From CAWGXZ01 sp963826695 (GTDB lineage: Bacteria; Pseudomonadota; Gammaproteobacteria; Burkholderiales; Burkholderiaceae_C): a DNA stretch of 64,000 bases. Shown piece after piece: positions 25,162 to 34,498 of the stretch. The stretch is from assembly GCA_963826695.1 (NCBI GenBank), contig CAWGXZ010000004.1:744001-808000 (forward strand), given 5' to 3'. The notes below the pieces were generated by a model. It did no database searches and had not been told where the DNA came from. It worked only from the letters and a program-made list of their open reading frames with translations. Numbering within the stretch: position 1 is the stretch's first letter; every line of letters begins with the position of its first letter. The position numbers and the translations under genes are program-made.

Positions 25162-26142
25162 ATGACCACCTTCAACCGCCGCGACTTCGGCAGTGCCTTG
25201 CTGGCCGCCGGTGCAACGCTGACCGCGCCTGCAGTCCGCGCCCAAGCCTGGCCCAACAAGCCGATCCGCATCGTCGTTCCCTACGCCCCGGGTGGGTTCA
25301 CCGACGTGACGGCGCGGCTGATCGCACAGAAACTCGGCGAGCGGCTCGGGCAGACGGTGCTGATCGACAACAAGCCGGGCGCCAACAGCATCATCGGCGT
25401 CGACGCGGTCGCCAAGGCGGCGCCCGACGGCAGCACCTTCGGCGTGGTGATTGCCGCGTATGCGGCAAACACCTCGCTTTATCCCAAGCTGCCCTACGAC
25501 CCACGCAAGGACCTGGCGGCGGTCTCGCTGATCGGCGTCTCGCCGCTCGTCGCCGCCGTAAACAACGACGCGCCGTTCAAGTCCGCGCGTGAACTGATCG
25601 ACTATGCGCGGCGCAATCCCGGCAAGGTGAGCTTCGGATCGAGCGGCAACGGCTCGGCCGCGCACCTGACGAGCGAGTACCTGAAGGCGGTGACCAAGAC
25701 GTTCATGGTCCACATTCCTTACAAGGGCGCGTCGCCGGCGCTGACCGACCTGATGGGTGGCCAGATCCAGCTCTTCTTCGATGCGGCGTCCGGGTTGATC
25801 CAGCCGGGCAAGAGCGGCAAGGTGCGGCTGATCGGCGTGGCCAGCACGAAGCGGCTTCCGGCATTGCCCGAGGTGCCGACCTTCATCGAGCAGGGCCTTG
25901 CCGGCTTTACCGGAAGCACCTGGGCGGGCATGCTCGCTCCGGGCGGAACGCCGCGGGAAATCGTCAAGCGTGTCGCCGACGAGATCACGCAGATCGTGCG
26001 TCAGGACGATATCAAGGCGCGCTTCGACGCCATGGGAACCATCCCCGCGGGCGGTACGCCCGAGGAATTTGCCGCCTTCATCGAAGCCGAGACGGCAAAG
26101 TGGGGCAAGGTGATCCGCGACGCGAAAGTCACAGCCGAGTAG
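25162..26142 (+). CDS. Bug-family (TctC) periplasmic solute receptor, Tat-like signal
   Basis: 326 residues. The signal peptide NRRDFGSALLAAGATLTAPA carries twin arginines in a Tat-like RRDF context. It is followed by WPNKPIRIVVPYAPGGFTD, NKPGANSIIGVDAVA, PDGSTFGVV and HIPYKGASPALTDLMGG. It follows the acyl-CoA ligase gene and closes the rightward catabolic region before htpG. Confidence 0.92.
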   Translation: MTTFNRRDFGSALLAAGATLTAPAVRAQAWPNKPIRIVVPYAPGGFTDVTARLIAQKLGERLGQTVLIDNKPGANSIIGVDAVAKAAPDGSTFGVVIAAYAANTSLYPKLPYDPRKDLAAVSLIGVSPLVAAVNNDAPFKSARELIDYARRNPGKVSFGSSGNGSAAHLTSEYLKAVTKTFMVHIPYKGASPALTDLMGGQIQLFFDAASGLIQPGKSGKVRLIGVASTKRLPALPEVPTFIEQGLAGFTGSTWAGMLAPGGTPREIVKRVADEITQIVRQDDIKARFDAMGTIPAGGTPEEFAAFIEAETAKWGKVIRDAKVTAE

Positions 26143-26245
26143 GCCGCAGCGCGCCCATTGGAATTGTGGGCGCGGTCCCGGGCCTTGAAATCGGGTGCGT
26201 CGCCCCGACCATCGAGCTGCCCGATCGCTGCACCACAATTCCATC

Positions 26246-28130
26246 ATGGACAAACAAACACTTTCCTTCCAGGCCGAGGTCAAGCAGATCCTGCACCTCG
26301 TCACGCATTCGCTCTATTCCAACAAGGAAATCTTCCTTCGCGAGCTGATCTCGAACGCCTCCGATGCGTGCGACAAGCTGCGCTTCGAGGCGCTGAACAA
26401 CGCCGCGCTGTTCGAGGACGCGCCGAACCTCGAAGTCCGCGTTGCCTTCGACGCCGACGCGAAGACCATCACCATCACCGACAACGGCATCGGCATGAGC
26501 GCCGACGAAGCCGTGACGCACCTGGGCACGATTGCCAAGAGCGGCACGCGCGAGTTCGTTGCCGCGCTCGAGGGCGACCAGAAGAAGGACGCCCAGCTGA
26601 TCGGCCAGTTCGGCGTCGGTTTCTACAGCGGCTTCATCGTCGCCGACCGCATCGTGGTCGAGTCGCGCCGCGCCGGCCTGCCGCCCGAGCAGGGCGTTCG
26701 CTGGAGTTCGGAAGGCACCGGGGACTTCGAGGTCGAGACGATCGACCGGCCGGCCCGCGGCACCAGCGTCACGCTGCACCTGCGCGAGGGCGAGGACGAA
26801 TACCTCAGCGGCTGGAAGCTGAAGGCGGTCATCGGCAAGTATTCCGACCACATCTCGCTGCCGATCCTGATGCAGAAGGACGAGTGGGACGCCGAGGCCA
26901 AGAAGCAGGTGCTGCGCGACGAGTGGCAGCCGGTCAACAAGGCGGCGGCGCTCTGGACGCGGTCCAAGAGCGAGATCACCCCGGAGCAGTACGAAGAGTT
27001 CTACAAGCAGATCAGCTACGACACCGAGCCGCCGCTCGCCTACACGCACAATCGCGTCGAGGGCCGCAGCGAATACACGCAGCTGCTCTACATCCCCTCG
27101 AAGGCGCCGTTCGACCTCTGGAACCGCGACAAGCGCGGCGGCGTCAAGCTCTACGTCAAGCGCGTCTTCATCATGGACGACGCCGAGGCGTTGATGCCGG
27201 TCTACCTGCGCTTCGTCAAGGGCGTGATCGACAGCAGCGACCTGCCGCTCAACGTCTCGCGCGAACTGCTGCAGGAAAGCCGCGACGTCAAGGCGATCCG
27301 CGAAGGCTCGACCAAGCGAGTGCTGTCGATGCTCGAGGCGCTGGCCGACAGCGAAGACACGGCCGAGAAAGGACAAGTACGCCAAGTTCTGGAAGGACTT
27401 CGGCGTCGTGCTGAAGGAAGGCATCGGCGAGGACTTCGGCAACCAGGAGCGCCTTGCCAAGCTGCTTCGCTTTGCCTCGACGCATGCCGACGAGGGCGTT
27501 TCGCTCACCGACTACGTCAGCCGAATGAAGGAAGGCCAGGAATCGATCTACGTCATCAGTGCCGACAGCCTCGCCGCGGCAAAAAGCAGCCCGCAACTCG
27601 AGATCTTCCGCAAGAAGGGCATCGAGGTGCTGTTGCTGGTCGACCGTGTCGATGAATGGATGCTCAGCCATCTCTACGAGTTCGACGGCAAGCCGCTGCA
27701 GAACGTCACCAAGGGGGCCGCGGACCTGGGCAAGCTGCAGGACGAAGCCGAGAAGAAGCAGGCCGAGGAGGCCGCCACCGCGCTCAAGCCACTGCTCGAC
27801 CGCCTGAAGGAAACGCTGAAGGACCGCGCCAAGGACGTCCGGGTGACCACCCGGCTGGTCGATTCACCGGCCTGCCTGGTGGTCGACGAGGGCGACATGA
27901 GCGGCCACCTGGCCCGGCTCCTGAAGCAGGCGGGCCAGAGCGCGCCGGCATCGCAGCCGATCCTCGAGGTCAACGCCGAGCATCCGCTGGTCAAGCGGCT
28001 GGACAGCAGTGCGAGCTTCGACGCCCTGGCGCACATTCTTTTCGACCAGGCGCTGCTGGCCGAGGGCGGCCATCTGGAGGACCCGGCGGCCTACGTCCGG
28101 CGGGTCAACGAACTGCTGGTTGCGGCCTGA
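26246..28130 (+). CDS. htpG: Chaperone HtpG (Hsp90), split by a one-base frameshift
   Basis: Cytosolic ATP-dependent Hsp90. The N-terminal ATPase domain has ELISNASDACDKLR, DNGIGMSADE and GQFGVGFYSGFIVAD; the middle domain has SRELLQESRDVKAIREGSTKR (split: SRELLQESRDVK, AIREGSTKR). At 27368-27372 (GAAAGG) the frame shifts: removing one A or G gives AEKDKYAKFWKDFGVVLKEG, as in the family. The rest (KEGIGEDFGNQERLAKLLRF onward) is in the next frame. The corrected length of 627 residues matches the E. coli protein (624). As read, the protein would end early at 27655. Confidence 0.93.
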
Positions 28131-28154
28131 CCGGAAGGCCGCGCGCGGTGGCGC

Positions 28155-29222
28155 TTAGGTCCGCGCCGCCGCGGCCGAGCGCATCAGGTCAACCTGCTCG
28201 CTGAGCTCGGTCGCCTGCTGCGCCCAGTAGGCCGACTGGCCGAACCAGGGAAATGCGGCCTGGAAGGCCGGCTCGTTCCAGCGCCGTGCCAGCCAGGCAC
28301 TGTGGTGAATCATGCGCAGCGTCCTGAGCGGCTCGATCAGCGCGAGCTGGCGGTCGTCGAAGTCGACGAACTGCTCGTAGCCCGAAAGCAGCGCAGCGAG
28401 CTGGCTGCGCGCGGCTTGCGCCTCGCCAGAGAGCATCAGCCATAGGTCCTGGACGGCGGGGCCTGTCACGGCATCGTCGAGATCGACGAAGTGCGGTCCC
28501 GCAGATGTCCAGAGCAGATTGCCGACATGGCAGTCGCCGTGCAGCCGCAGCGTCGGCAGCTCGCCGAATCGGGCAAAGGCTTGCTCGACGGCGTCCAGCG
28601 CCTGGTCGGCGGCGCGCTGCCAGGTGGGCAGCAGCTCGGCCGGGATGGCGGCATGCGCCAGCAGCCAGTCACGCGAGGCGTGGCCGAATTCGGACACGCT
28701 CAGGCGCCGCCGATGGACGAAGCTGCGGCGCTGTCCGACAAGATGGATGCGTCCGATGAATCGGCCGACCCACGCCAGCGTTTCGCGGTCCTCGAGTTCC
28801 GGCGCGCGTCCGGCGCAGCGATCGCTCACCGAGAAGCGGTAGTCCACGCCCTCCGGCGACTCGACTCTGGCCAGCGTCGATGCGTCGACAGCTTCGCCGC
28901 ACAGGCGCGCCGGGAGCCGCGCGGACGGGTCGACCGTCAGCTCCCACGGCGCCACGACCGGACATTCGTCGGCCGCGAGCTCGGCTGCGAAGGCATGCTC
29001 CTCGAGGATCTGTGCGTCGCTCCAGCGCCCCGGGCGGTAGAACTTGGCGACGACCACGCGGCGATCCTCGAGAAAAACCTGGAACACCCGGTTCTCGTAC
29101 GAGTTCAGCTGCAGCAGCCGGCCGTCGCCGCGCAGCCCGACGGCATCCAGCGCATCGAGAACGAACTCGGGCCCGAGTTCGCTGTAAGCGGGTTTCGGAA
29201 CGGTGGCGTCGGCGGAGATCAC
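28155..29222 (-). CDS. srkA: Stress-response kinase A (RdoA/YihE-type Ser/Thr kinase)
   Basis: 355 residues with the SrkA pattern: LNSYENRVFQV near the N-terminus, VVVAKFYRPGRWSDAQILEEH, the catalytic loop LRLHGDCHVGNLLW and the metal site HFVDLDDAV. Known members phosphorylate Ser/Thr and protect cells under envelope stress. Converges on htpG with 24 bases between, and is transcribed away from the GNAT gene. Confidence 0.9.
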   Translation of the reverse strand: MISADATVPKPAYSELGPEFVLDALDAVGLRGDGRLLQLNSYENRVFQVFLEDRRVVVAKFYRPGRWSDAQILEEHAFAAELAADECPVVAPWELTVDPSARLPARLCGEAVDASTLARVESPEGVDYRFSVSDRCAGRAPELEDRETLAWVGRFIGRIHLVGQRRSFVHRRRLSVSEFGHASRDWLLAHAAIPAELLPTWQRAADQALDAVEQAFARFGELPTLRLHGDCHVGNLLWTSAGPHFVDLDDAVTGPAVQDLWLMLSGEAQAARSQLAALLSGYEQFVDFDDRQLALIEPLRTLRMIHHSAWLARRWNEPAFQAAFPWFGQSAYWAQQATELSEQVDLMRSAAAART

Positions 29223-29256
29223 CCGGCGATGCTACGCGGCCGCCGCAGCCTCGGAA

Positions 29257-29988
29257 TCACGAGGCCGCCGGTCTGACCTGCCGGCCGAAGCGTGCCTTGA
29301 GGCCGGCAAGCCTCCGGAAGATCCGGTTCGCGAGAGTGAGTTGCACCTTCCAGCCGTAATCCATGGCGGCGGCCTGTTCCTCGATCGCTTCGTCGACGTG
29401 CGTGCCGAAGTTGTCCGGAGGCAGCTTCAGCCACGCCTCCGCGTCAGCGCCGGTGCGCTCGACCGTCGCGCCGGCGCTGCGTGCCAGGCGCAGCATCGGT
29501 GCGTTTTCGCTCAACGCATAGATCAACAGCGCCTCGACGCCGCGGTTTCTGGCGTGCAGCGCGGCGTGGTCGAACAGCCGACGACCGAAGCCCCGCCCGC
29601 GGGCATGCGCCAGCACCGAAACGCCGAACTCGGCAACCGGCACCTTGCCTTCATGCTGCGGTGCCGGCGTGTACGCCAGGTGCGCCACGGCGATGAGCTG
29701 CAGACGGCGATTGAAAATCCCGAACACTTCGTCCCGGTCGAAATCGATCGATGCGACATAGCGCGCGATCTGCTCGTCGCTTGCGGCATGGCCGAAGCGC
29801 AGGTAGCGATCGGCGGCCGGCAGCGCCATGACGTGTGCAGCGATGCGCTTGCGGTGCACCGCGCCGAGCGTGCGGATCGGAATCCATGCCGTGCCGGCCG
29901 GTCGGCCACCCGATGCAGCGTCACGCCGGACGTGGGTGTCCGGGGCGGAGGGCAGAGGAGCAGGCGCTGGCGTGGACATGGCGGGCAT
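29257..29988 (-). CDS. GNAT-family N-acetyltransferase
   Basis: About 243 residues. The acetyl-CoA site is VLAHARGRGFGRRLFDHAALHA (RGRGFGRRL) after GVSV, with ALSENAPMLRLARSAGATV as the last core elements. The first 35 residues are low-complexity Pro/Ala. Start at ATG 29988 (MPAMST) or 29979 is uncertain; upstream sequence is not coding-like. Substrate unknown. It lies 34 bases upstream of srkA on the same strand and may be in one operon with it. Confidence 0.8.
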   Translation of the reverse strand: MPAMSTPAPAPLPSAPDTHVRRDAASGGRPAGTAWIPIRTLGAVHRKRIAAHVMALPAADRYLRFGHAASDEQIARYVASIDFDRDEVFGIFNRRLQLIAVAHLAYTPAPQHEGKVPVAEFGVSVLAHARGRGFGRRLFDHAALHARNRGVEALLIYALSENAPMLRLARSAGATVERTGADAEAWLKLPPDNFGTHVDEAIEEQAAAMDYGWKVQLTLANRIFRRLAGLKARFGRQVRPAAS

Positions 29989-30108
29989 CGGGTAAACCCT
30001 AGTGTGCCTGAATTCCTGCTCGGTGCGGCATGTCACGCTAGGCGAAATGCTCGAACCTTTCACGGAACTTCGGGCCGATGCGCCACACCGGGTGGCCTGC
30101 GTTGCCAC

Positions 30109-30117
30109 TGATATACT
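30109..30117 (+). promoter_or_regulatory. Candidate extended -10 promoter of rplM-rpsI
   Basis: TGATATACT fits an extended -10 (TGnTATAAT-like) 166 bases before the rplM ATG; no good -35 is seen at 17 bp. The transcript would have a leader containing a perfect hairpin CGCTCG-AA-CGAGCG and could carry ribosomal-protein feedback control. Confidence 0.45.
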
Positions 30118-30282
30118 CTCCGGCTTTTCCCGAATTCAGCCCGTCGGGGATCGAGGGTCGTCGCTCGAACGAGCGCCGGCCTGAACCAGCGCCCACGAGG
30201 CACCCGAGAGCTCGCCGATCCAGAAGCGGTGCCGACGGTCCGCCAGGTGGCGCCAGGGCTTTTGTTAACCAACTCGACTCTC

Positions 30283-30711
30283 ATGAAAACCTTCAGCGCC
30301 AAACCGGCCGAGGTGACGCACGAGTGGTTTGTGATCGACGCGACCGACAAGGTTCTCGGCAGGGTGGCCAGTGAAGTCGCCCTCCGTCTGCGCGGAAAAC
30401 ACAAAGCCATTTACACGCCTCACATCGATACCGGTGACTTCATCGTCATCGTCAACGCCGAAAAGATCCGCGTCACCGGCAACAAGGCCAATGACAAGAT
30501 CTACTACCGGCACAGCGGCTTCCCCGGCGGCATCCACGCCACCAAGTTCAAGGACATGCAGGCCAAGCATCCCGGACGCGCCATCGAGAAGGCGGTCAAG
30601 GGAATGCTTCCCAAGGGCCCGCTTGGCTACGCGATGGTGAAGAAACTGAAGGTGTACGCCGGTGCGACGCATCCGCACACCGCCCAGCAGCCCAAGCTGC
30701 TCGAGATCTGA
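30283..30711 (+). CDS. rplM: 50S ribosomal protein L13
   Basis: 142 residues, the normal length. It starts MKTFSAKPAEV and contains WFVIDATDKVLGRVASEVA, LRGKHKAIYTPHIDTGDF and the typical YYRHSGFPGG. It assembles early in the large ribosomal subunit. rpsI follows 9 bases later, the conserved pair. Confidence 0.98.
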   Translation: MKTFSAKPAEVTHEWFVIDATDKVLGRVASEVALRLRGKHKAIYTPHIDTGDFIVIVNAEKIRVTGNKANDKIYYRHSGFPGGIHATKFKDMQAKHPGRAIEKAVKGMLPKGPLGYAMVKKLKVYAGATHPHTAQQPKLLEI

Positions 30712-30720
30712 GGACCGGCG

Positions 30721-31113
30721 ATGATTGGTAACTGGAATTACGGAACCGGCCGCCGCAAGTCGTCGGTTGCACGCGTCTTCATCAAGAAGGGCTCGGGCCA
30801 GATCCTCGTCAACGGCAAGCCGGTGAACGAGTATTTCGGCCGGCAGACTTCGATCATGGTGGTTCGTCAGCCGCTCGTGCTGACTGCCAACGACGCGGCT
30901 TTCGACATCAAGGTCAATGTCCACGGCGGCGGCGAATCCGGCCAGGCCGGTGCGGTGCGCCACGGCATCACCCGGGCGCTGATCGACTATGACGCCGCCC
31001 TGAAGCCGGATCTCAGCCGGGCTGGCTTCGTCACGCGCGACGCGCGCGAGGTCGAGCGCAAGAAGGTGGGCCTGCACGGCGCCCGCCGCAGGAAGCAGTT
31101 CAGCAAGCGCTGA
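30721..31113 (+). CDS. rpsI: 30S ribosomal protein S9
   Basis: 130 residues with YGTGRRKSSVARVFIKKGSG (split here at 20) and the strictly conserved C-terminal tail ending QFSKR that reaches the P-site tRNA. Follows rplM and is followed by a strong terminator. Confidence 0.98.
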   Translation: MIGNWNYGTGRRKSSVARVFIKKGSGQILVNGKPVNEYFGRQTSIMVVRQPLVLTANDAAFDIKVNVHGGGESGQAGAVRHGITRALIDYDAALKPDLSRAGFVTRDAREVERKKVGLHGARRRKQFSKR

Positions 31114-31132
31114 TCGCGCCTGCGAACGAAAG

Positions 31133-31156
31133 GCCGCCCCCTGGGGCGGCTTTTTT
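31133..31156 (+). terminator. Intrinsic terminator of rplM-rpsI
   Basis: GCCGCCCC-CT-GGGGCGGC stem followed by six T, 19 bases after the rpsI stop. Confidence 0.93.
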
Positions 31157-31240
31157 CTTTCTGGGCCCACCAATACCCCGTCGCGCCGTCAGCGGGTGCC
31201 GAACGGCGATAATTCGCCAAGTGTTTCCTAGGAGTGCCGC

Positions 31241-31618
31241 ATGAGTGCAGTAGCTGAAGTTCTTCCGACCGCCCTGAGCGACGAGCCGCCGATTCCGCTG
31301 ATCTTCACCGACAGTGCTGCCGCCAAGGTCAAGGAACTCGTCGACGAGGAAGGCAACCCCGATCTCAAGCTGCGTGTCTTCGTGCAAGGCGGTGGTTGTT
31401 CCGGATTCCAGTACGGTTTCACCTTCGACGAGCTGGTCAACGACGACGACACGCAGATGGCGAAGAACGGCGTCACGCTGCTCATCGACGCGATGAGCCT
31501 TCAGTACCTTGCCGGTGCCGAGATCGACTACAAGGACGATCTCAGTGGCGCCCAGTTCGTGATCAAGAATCCGAACGCGACCACGACCTGTGGCTGCGGA
31601 TCGAGTTTTTCAGTCTGA
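31241..31618 (+). CDS. erpA: Iron-sulfur cluster insertion protein ErpA
   Basis: 125 residues, A-type Fe-S carrier. The three cluster cysteines are in GGGCSGFQYGF and TTCGCGSSFSV near the end. The position after rplM-rpsI and the length match betaproteobacterial ErpA rather than IscA. It delivers clusters to target apoproteins. ATG has AGGAG about 8 bases upstream. Confidence 0.95.
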   Translation: MSAVAEVLPTALSDEPPIPLIFTDSAAAKVKELVDEEGNPDLKLRVFVQGGGCSGFQYGFTFDELVNDDDTQMAKNGVTLLIDAMSLQYLAGAEIDYKDDLSGAQFVIKNPNATTTCGCGSSFSV

Positions 31619-31640
31619 CTTCAGCGCGCTGCGCTGCCCG

Positions 31641-31668
31641 ACAGAGCCGCCCCGTGGGGCGGCTCTGT
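31641..31668. terminator. Strong hairpin between convergent erpA and anmK
   Basis: A 13-bp perfect stem (ACAGAGCCGCCCC paired with its complement) and GT loop. It has no T tract on either side, yet sits exactly in the 52-base gap between the two convergent genes, so it probably serves both. Confidence 0.65.
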
Positions 31669-31670
31669 CG

Positions 31671-32822
31671 TCAATGCGCGGGGTAGAGCGCGCCCAAAAT
31701 CCGCGGCCCGGCAGCGCCGGTTGCGGCGGCCAGGTTGCCGGGTTGCCGCAGATGCCAGGCGCGCGCCAGCCAGGCGAAGGCACAGGCTTCAACCAGCTGC
31801 GGGGCGAGTCCGGCCTCGGCCGTTGTCGCCACCGGCTTGCCAGGCAGATGCGCTTGCAGGCGATCGAGCAGATGTGGATTCAGCGCGCCACCACCGCAGA
31901 CCAGCAGTCGCTCGCAGTCGCCGCCGTGGCGCAGCAGTTCGGCCGCACACGCGCTGGCCGTTAGTTCGACCAGGGTGGCCTGCACGTCTTGCGGCGGTAG
32001 TGCACCTCGGCCGGCCGCCGCCAGCCGGGCATCGAGCCAGCCGAGATTGAAGTTGTCGCGGCCGGTGCTTTTGGGCGGCTGGCGGGCGAAGAACGGTTCG
32101 GATAGCAGCGCAGCCAGCAACGTGTCGTCGACTCGCCCGGTGCGCGACCAAGCGCCGCCACGGTCGAAGGCCTCGCCTCGCCAGCGACGGCACCAGCCAT
32201 CCAGCAACACGTTGCCGGGGCCGCAGTCGAATCCGAGCGTTTTGCCGGAGGCTGCCAACAAGCTCAGATTGGCCATCCCGCCCAGGTTGAGCACGGCCAG
32301 GCTTCGAGCGCCCGCACCGAACACCGCGCGATGGAATGCAGGCACCAGCGGCGCGCCCTGACCGCCGGCCGCGATGTCGCGCGAACGGAAATCGGCAACC
32401 ACATCGATTCCGCTCAACTCGGCAAGCATTGCCGGGTTGTTCAACTGCACCGTGTACCCGGTGCCGTCGAACTCCGCCGGGCGGTGCCGCACCGTCTGGC
32501 CATGGCTACCGATGGCCGCGACGCCGTCGGGCTGTCGACCCGAAGCGGCGAGCAGCGCGGCGACGATGCGCGCGCTCTGCCGTGCCAGTGCAGTTGCCGC
32601 CAGGGCGCCTCGATGGATTTCGTCGGCGCCCGCGCGATTGAGTGCCAGCAACTCGGCAGCCAGCGTCCCGTCGAAAGGCGCATGGGCGTGGCCCAGCACC
32701 CGGAGGGCGAGGCCTCCCGAGGCGTTTTCCTCGAAGGCGACCAACACCCCGTCGATGCCGTCGAGCGAGGTGCCCGACATAAGCCCGATATACGGCAGCC
32801 CTGCCGCCTCGGCGACGATCAC
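31671..32822 (-). CDS. anmK: Anhydro-N-acetylmuramic acid kinase
   Basis: 383 residues. Phosphorylates and opens 1,6-anhydroMurNAc in cell-wall recycling. It has YIGLMSGTSLDGIDGVLV at the N-terminus, GSHGQTVRH, LNLGGMANLSLL and FDCGPGNVLLD, as in the family. I chose GTG at 32822 because it overlaps the upstream peptidase stop (GTGA) and gives the usual N-terminus. The coupling to a murein peptidase fits a wall-turnover pair. Confidence 0.93.
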   Translation of the reverse strand: MIVAEAAGLPYIGLMSGTSLDGIDGVLVAFEENASGGLALRVLGHAHAPFDGTLAAELLALNRAGADEIHRGALAATALARQSARIVAALLAASGRQPDGVAAIGSHGQTVRHRPAEFDGTGYTVQLNNPAMLAELSGIDVVADFRSRDIAAGGQGAPLVPAFHRAVFGAGARSLAVLNLGGMANLSLLAASGKTLGFDCGPGNVLLDGWCRRWRGEAFDRGGAWSRTGRVDDTLLAALLSEPFFARQPPKSTGRDNFNLGWLDARLAAAGRGALPPQDVQATLVELTASACAAELLRHGGDCERLLVCGGGALNPHLLDRLQAHLPGKPVATTAEAGLAPQLVEACAFAWLARAWHLRQPGNLAAATGAAGPRILGALYPAH

Positions 32823-34237
32823 TCGACGTAGTGGCGGCGGTCGACGACGCTCTGCGCGGCGTCGAGCTGGCTGCGGATCGCCCTGGAGAGACGGGCAAAT
32901 TCGATGCGTGCAGTGGGCTCGATCGAGATCGACTCGGAAGTCTTGGCAACGATCAACGGATCCTGGTTCTCGCCGTTGATCTTGACTTCGAAGTGAAGAT
33001 GCGGCCCGGTTGCCCATCCCGTCGCGCCGACTGCGCCGACCGACTGGCCCTGCTCGATGCGCTGACCCTGTTGCACGTCGACGCGGCTGAGATGCGCATA
33101 CAGCGTCACCCGGTTGGCGCCGTGGCGTACCTCGACGACGTTGCCGTAGCCGCCTTGCGTGCCAGCAAACTGGACCACGCCATCGCCGACGCTGCGCACC
33201 GGCGTGCCGATCGGCGCGCCGTAGTCGACGCCGTTGTGCTGCCTCCAGGTCTGCAGAATCGGATGGAAGCGCAGTGAAAAGCCCGAGGTGACACGCGAGA
33301 ACTCGAGCGGACTGGCAAGAAACGAGCGGCGCTTGCTCTTGCCGTTCATGTCGAAATAGCTGCCCGGGCTTCCCGCTGACTTGAACCAGATTGCCGCGTG
33401 CTTGTTGCCCTTGTTGACAAACTCGGTCGCGAGCACGCGGCCTGATGCCTGGCCCCAGTTGATCGGCTCGCCGTCGGCGGTGAGTGCCTCGTAGATCACG
33501 TTGAAACTGTCGCCACGGCGCAGTTCGCGGTGGAAGTCGATGTCGGTGGCGAAGATTTCGGCAACCTGGATCGCCACCGTGTCGGGAATCCGGGCCTCCT
33601 CAGCGGCCGCAAAAAGCGACTGACGGATCGTGCCGCTGCCGAGCCGCACCTCGGTGGCGAGTGGAACTGTCTCCTGGGACGACTCGAACCCACGACCAGG
33701 GGCCTTGTCAGCGCGGACGACGCGCAGGCGGGTGAAATGGGTTGAAAACTGCTCGGCATCCTCTGCAGCCGAACGGACGACGAGTTGCTCGAGGCGTCCG
33801 GAGGCGTTGCTGCGCGCCTGCACCATCTTGCCCGCCCGGCCCGCCAGCAGCTTGCGCGCAAGCGGGTCGTTGCGCAGGAAGGCCGATGCTTCGGCGTCGA
33901 CGATGTTCAACCGGCCGAGCAGACTGTCGATGGTGTCGCCGCTGCGCGTCAGCTCGCTGCGATCGAGCGACAGGGAATGCGCCGCCAATGCTTCGAGTTG
34001 AGCGTCGATATCGGCTGCAGCGGCGGCGGGCAGGTGCTCCTCGATGGTGCTTTGCGGCAGATCGGCGGCATCGGGCGCGAGCGGCGCGATGCCGAAGGCA
34101 GTCGCCGACAGTCCGCCGAGCACGACCAGGGCGCTGATCGAAACGGCGCGTGAATGCGTACGGACAAGGCGGCTGCTTCGGCGGGTGACTGCAATGGTTT
34201 GCAGGACGGCGTTGTCGAGCGTCTTGAACAGGGTCAC
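32819..34237 (-). CDS. M23-family metallopeptidase (MepM-like murein hydrolase)
   Basis: 472 residues. One N-terminal membrane/signal segment (AVSISALVVLGGLSATAFGI), a long linker domain (residues about 60-320, with EARIPDTVAIQVAEIFATDI), and a C-terminal LytM domain. Zinc ligands are seen in QHNGVDYGAPIGTPV (His and Asp) and GPHLHFEVKI (His-x-His). It would cut peptidoglycan cross-links in the periplasm during growth. Coupled to anmK by GTGA overlap and divergent from tyrS. Confidence 0.9.
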   Translation of the reverse strand: MTLFKTLDNAVLQTIAVTRRSSRLVRTHSRAVSISALVVLGGLSATAFGIAPLAPDAADLPQSTIEEHLPAAAAADIDAQLEALAAHSLSLDRSELTRSGDTIDSLLGRLNIVDAEASAFLRNDPLARKLLAGRAGKMVQARSNASGRLEQLVVRSAAEDAEQFSTHFTRLRVVRADKAPGRGFESSQETVPLATEVRLGSGTIRQSLFAAAEEARIPDTVAIQVAEIFATDIDFHRELRRGDSFNVIYEALTADGEPINWGQASGRVLATEFVNKGNKHAAIWFKSAGSPGSYFDMNGKSKRRSFLASPLEFSRVTSGFSLRFHPILQTWRQHNGVDYGAPIGTPVRSVGDGVVQFAGTQGGYGNVVEVRHGANRVTLYAHLSRVDVQQGQRIEQGQSVGAVGATGWATGPHLHFEVKINGENQDPLIVAKTSESISIEPTARIEFARLSRAIRSQLDAAQSVVDRRHYVE

Positions 34238-34498
34238 TGGTGGTCGGGAGCGAGGCTCTCAGGGGGACGCAGCCGGGGCATGCGTCGGGTGAAATTCAGG
34301 GCTGCCGGTGTCTTTTAGAATCCATCCGGCGCCGCGGGGGGCTGGCGCCAGGGGCGGTAAAACCGATCCTGAAGGCGCCGCGAAGTATATCGGCGCAGCC
34401 TTACGGCACTTTTTTCCATATGCCGTGCGTTTTTCAGGAATGCTTGACGCGCGTGACGCTTTGCCATTCAGCTGTACAGGCTACTTGCCGCTTCACCC

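Noticed and set aside
23272..26304. Very long minus-strand open frame of about 1000 codons opposite the ligase and receptor genes
   Set aside because: It is antisense to genes with clear motifs, rich in Arg/His/Gln, and has no recognisable domain; high GC makes stop-free antisense frames common.
30118..30282. Annotated L13 leader riboregulator
   Set aside because: A hairpin exists, but I could not match it to a known ribosomal-protein leader motif.
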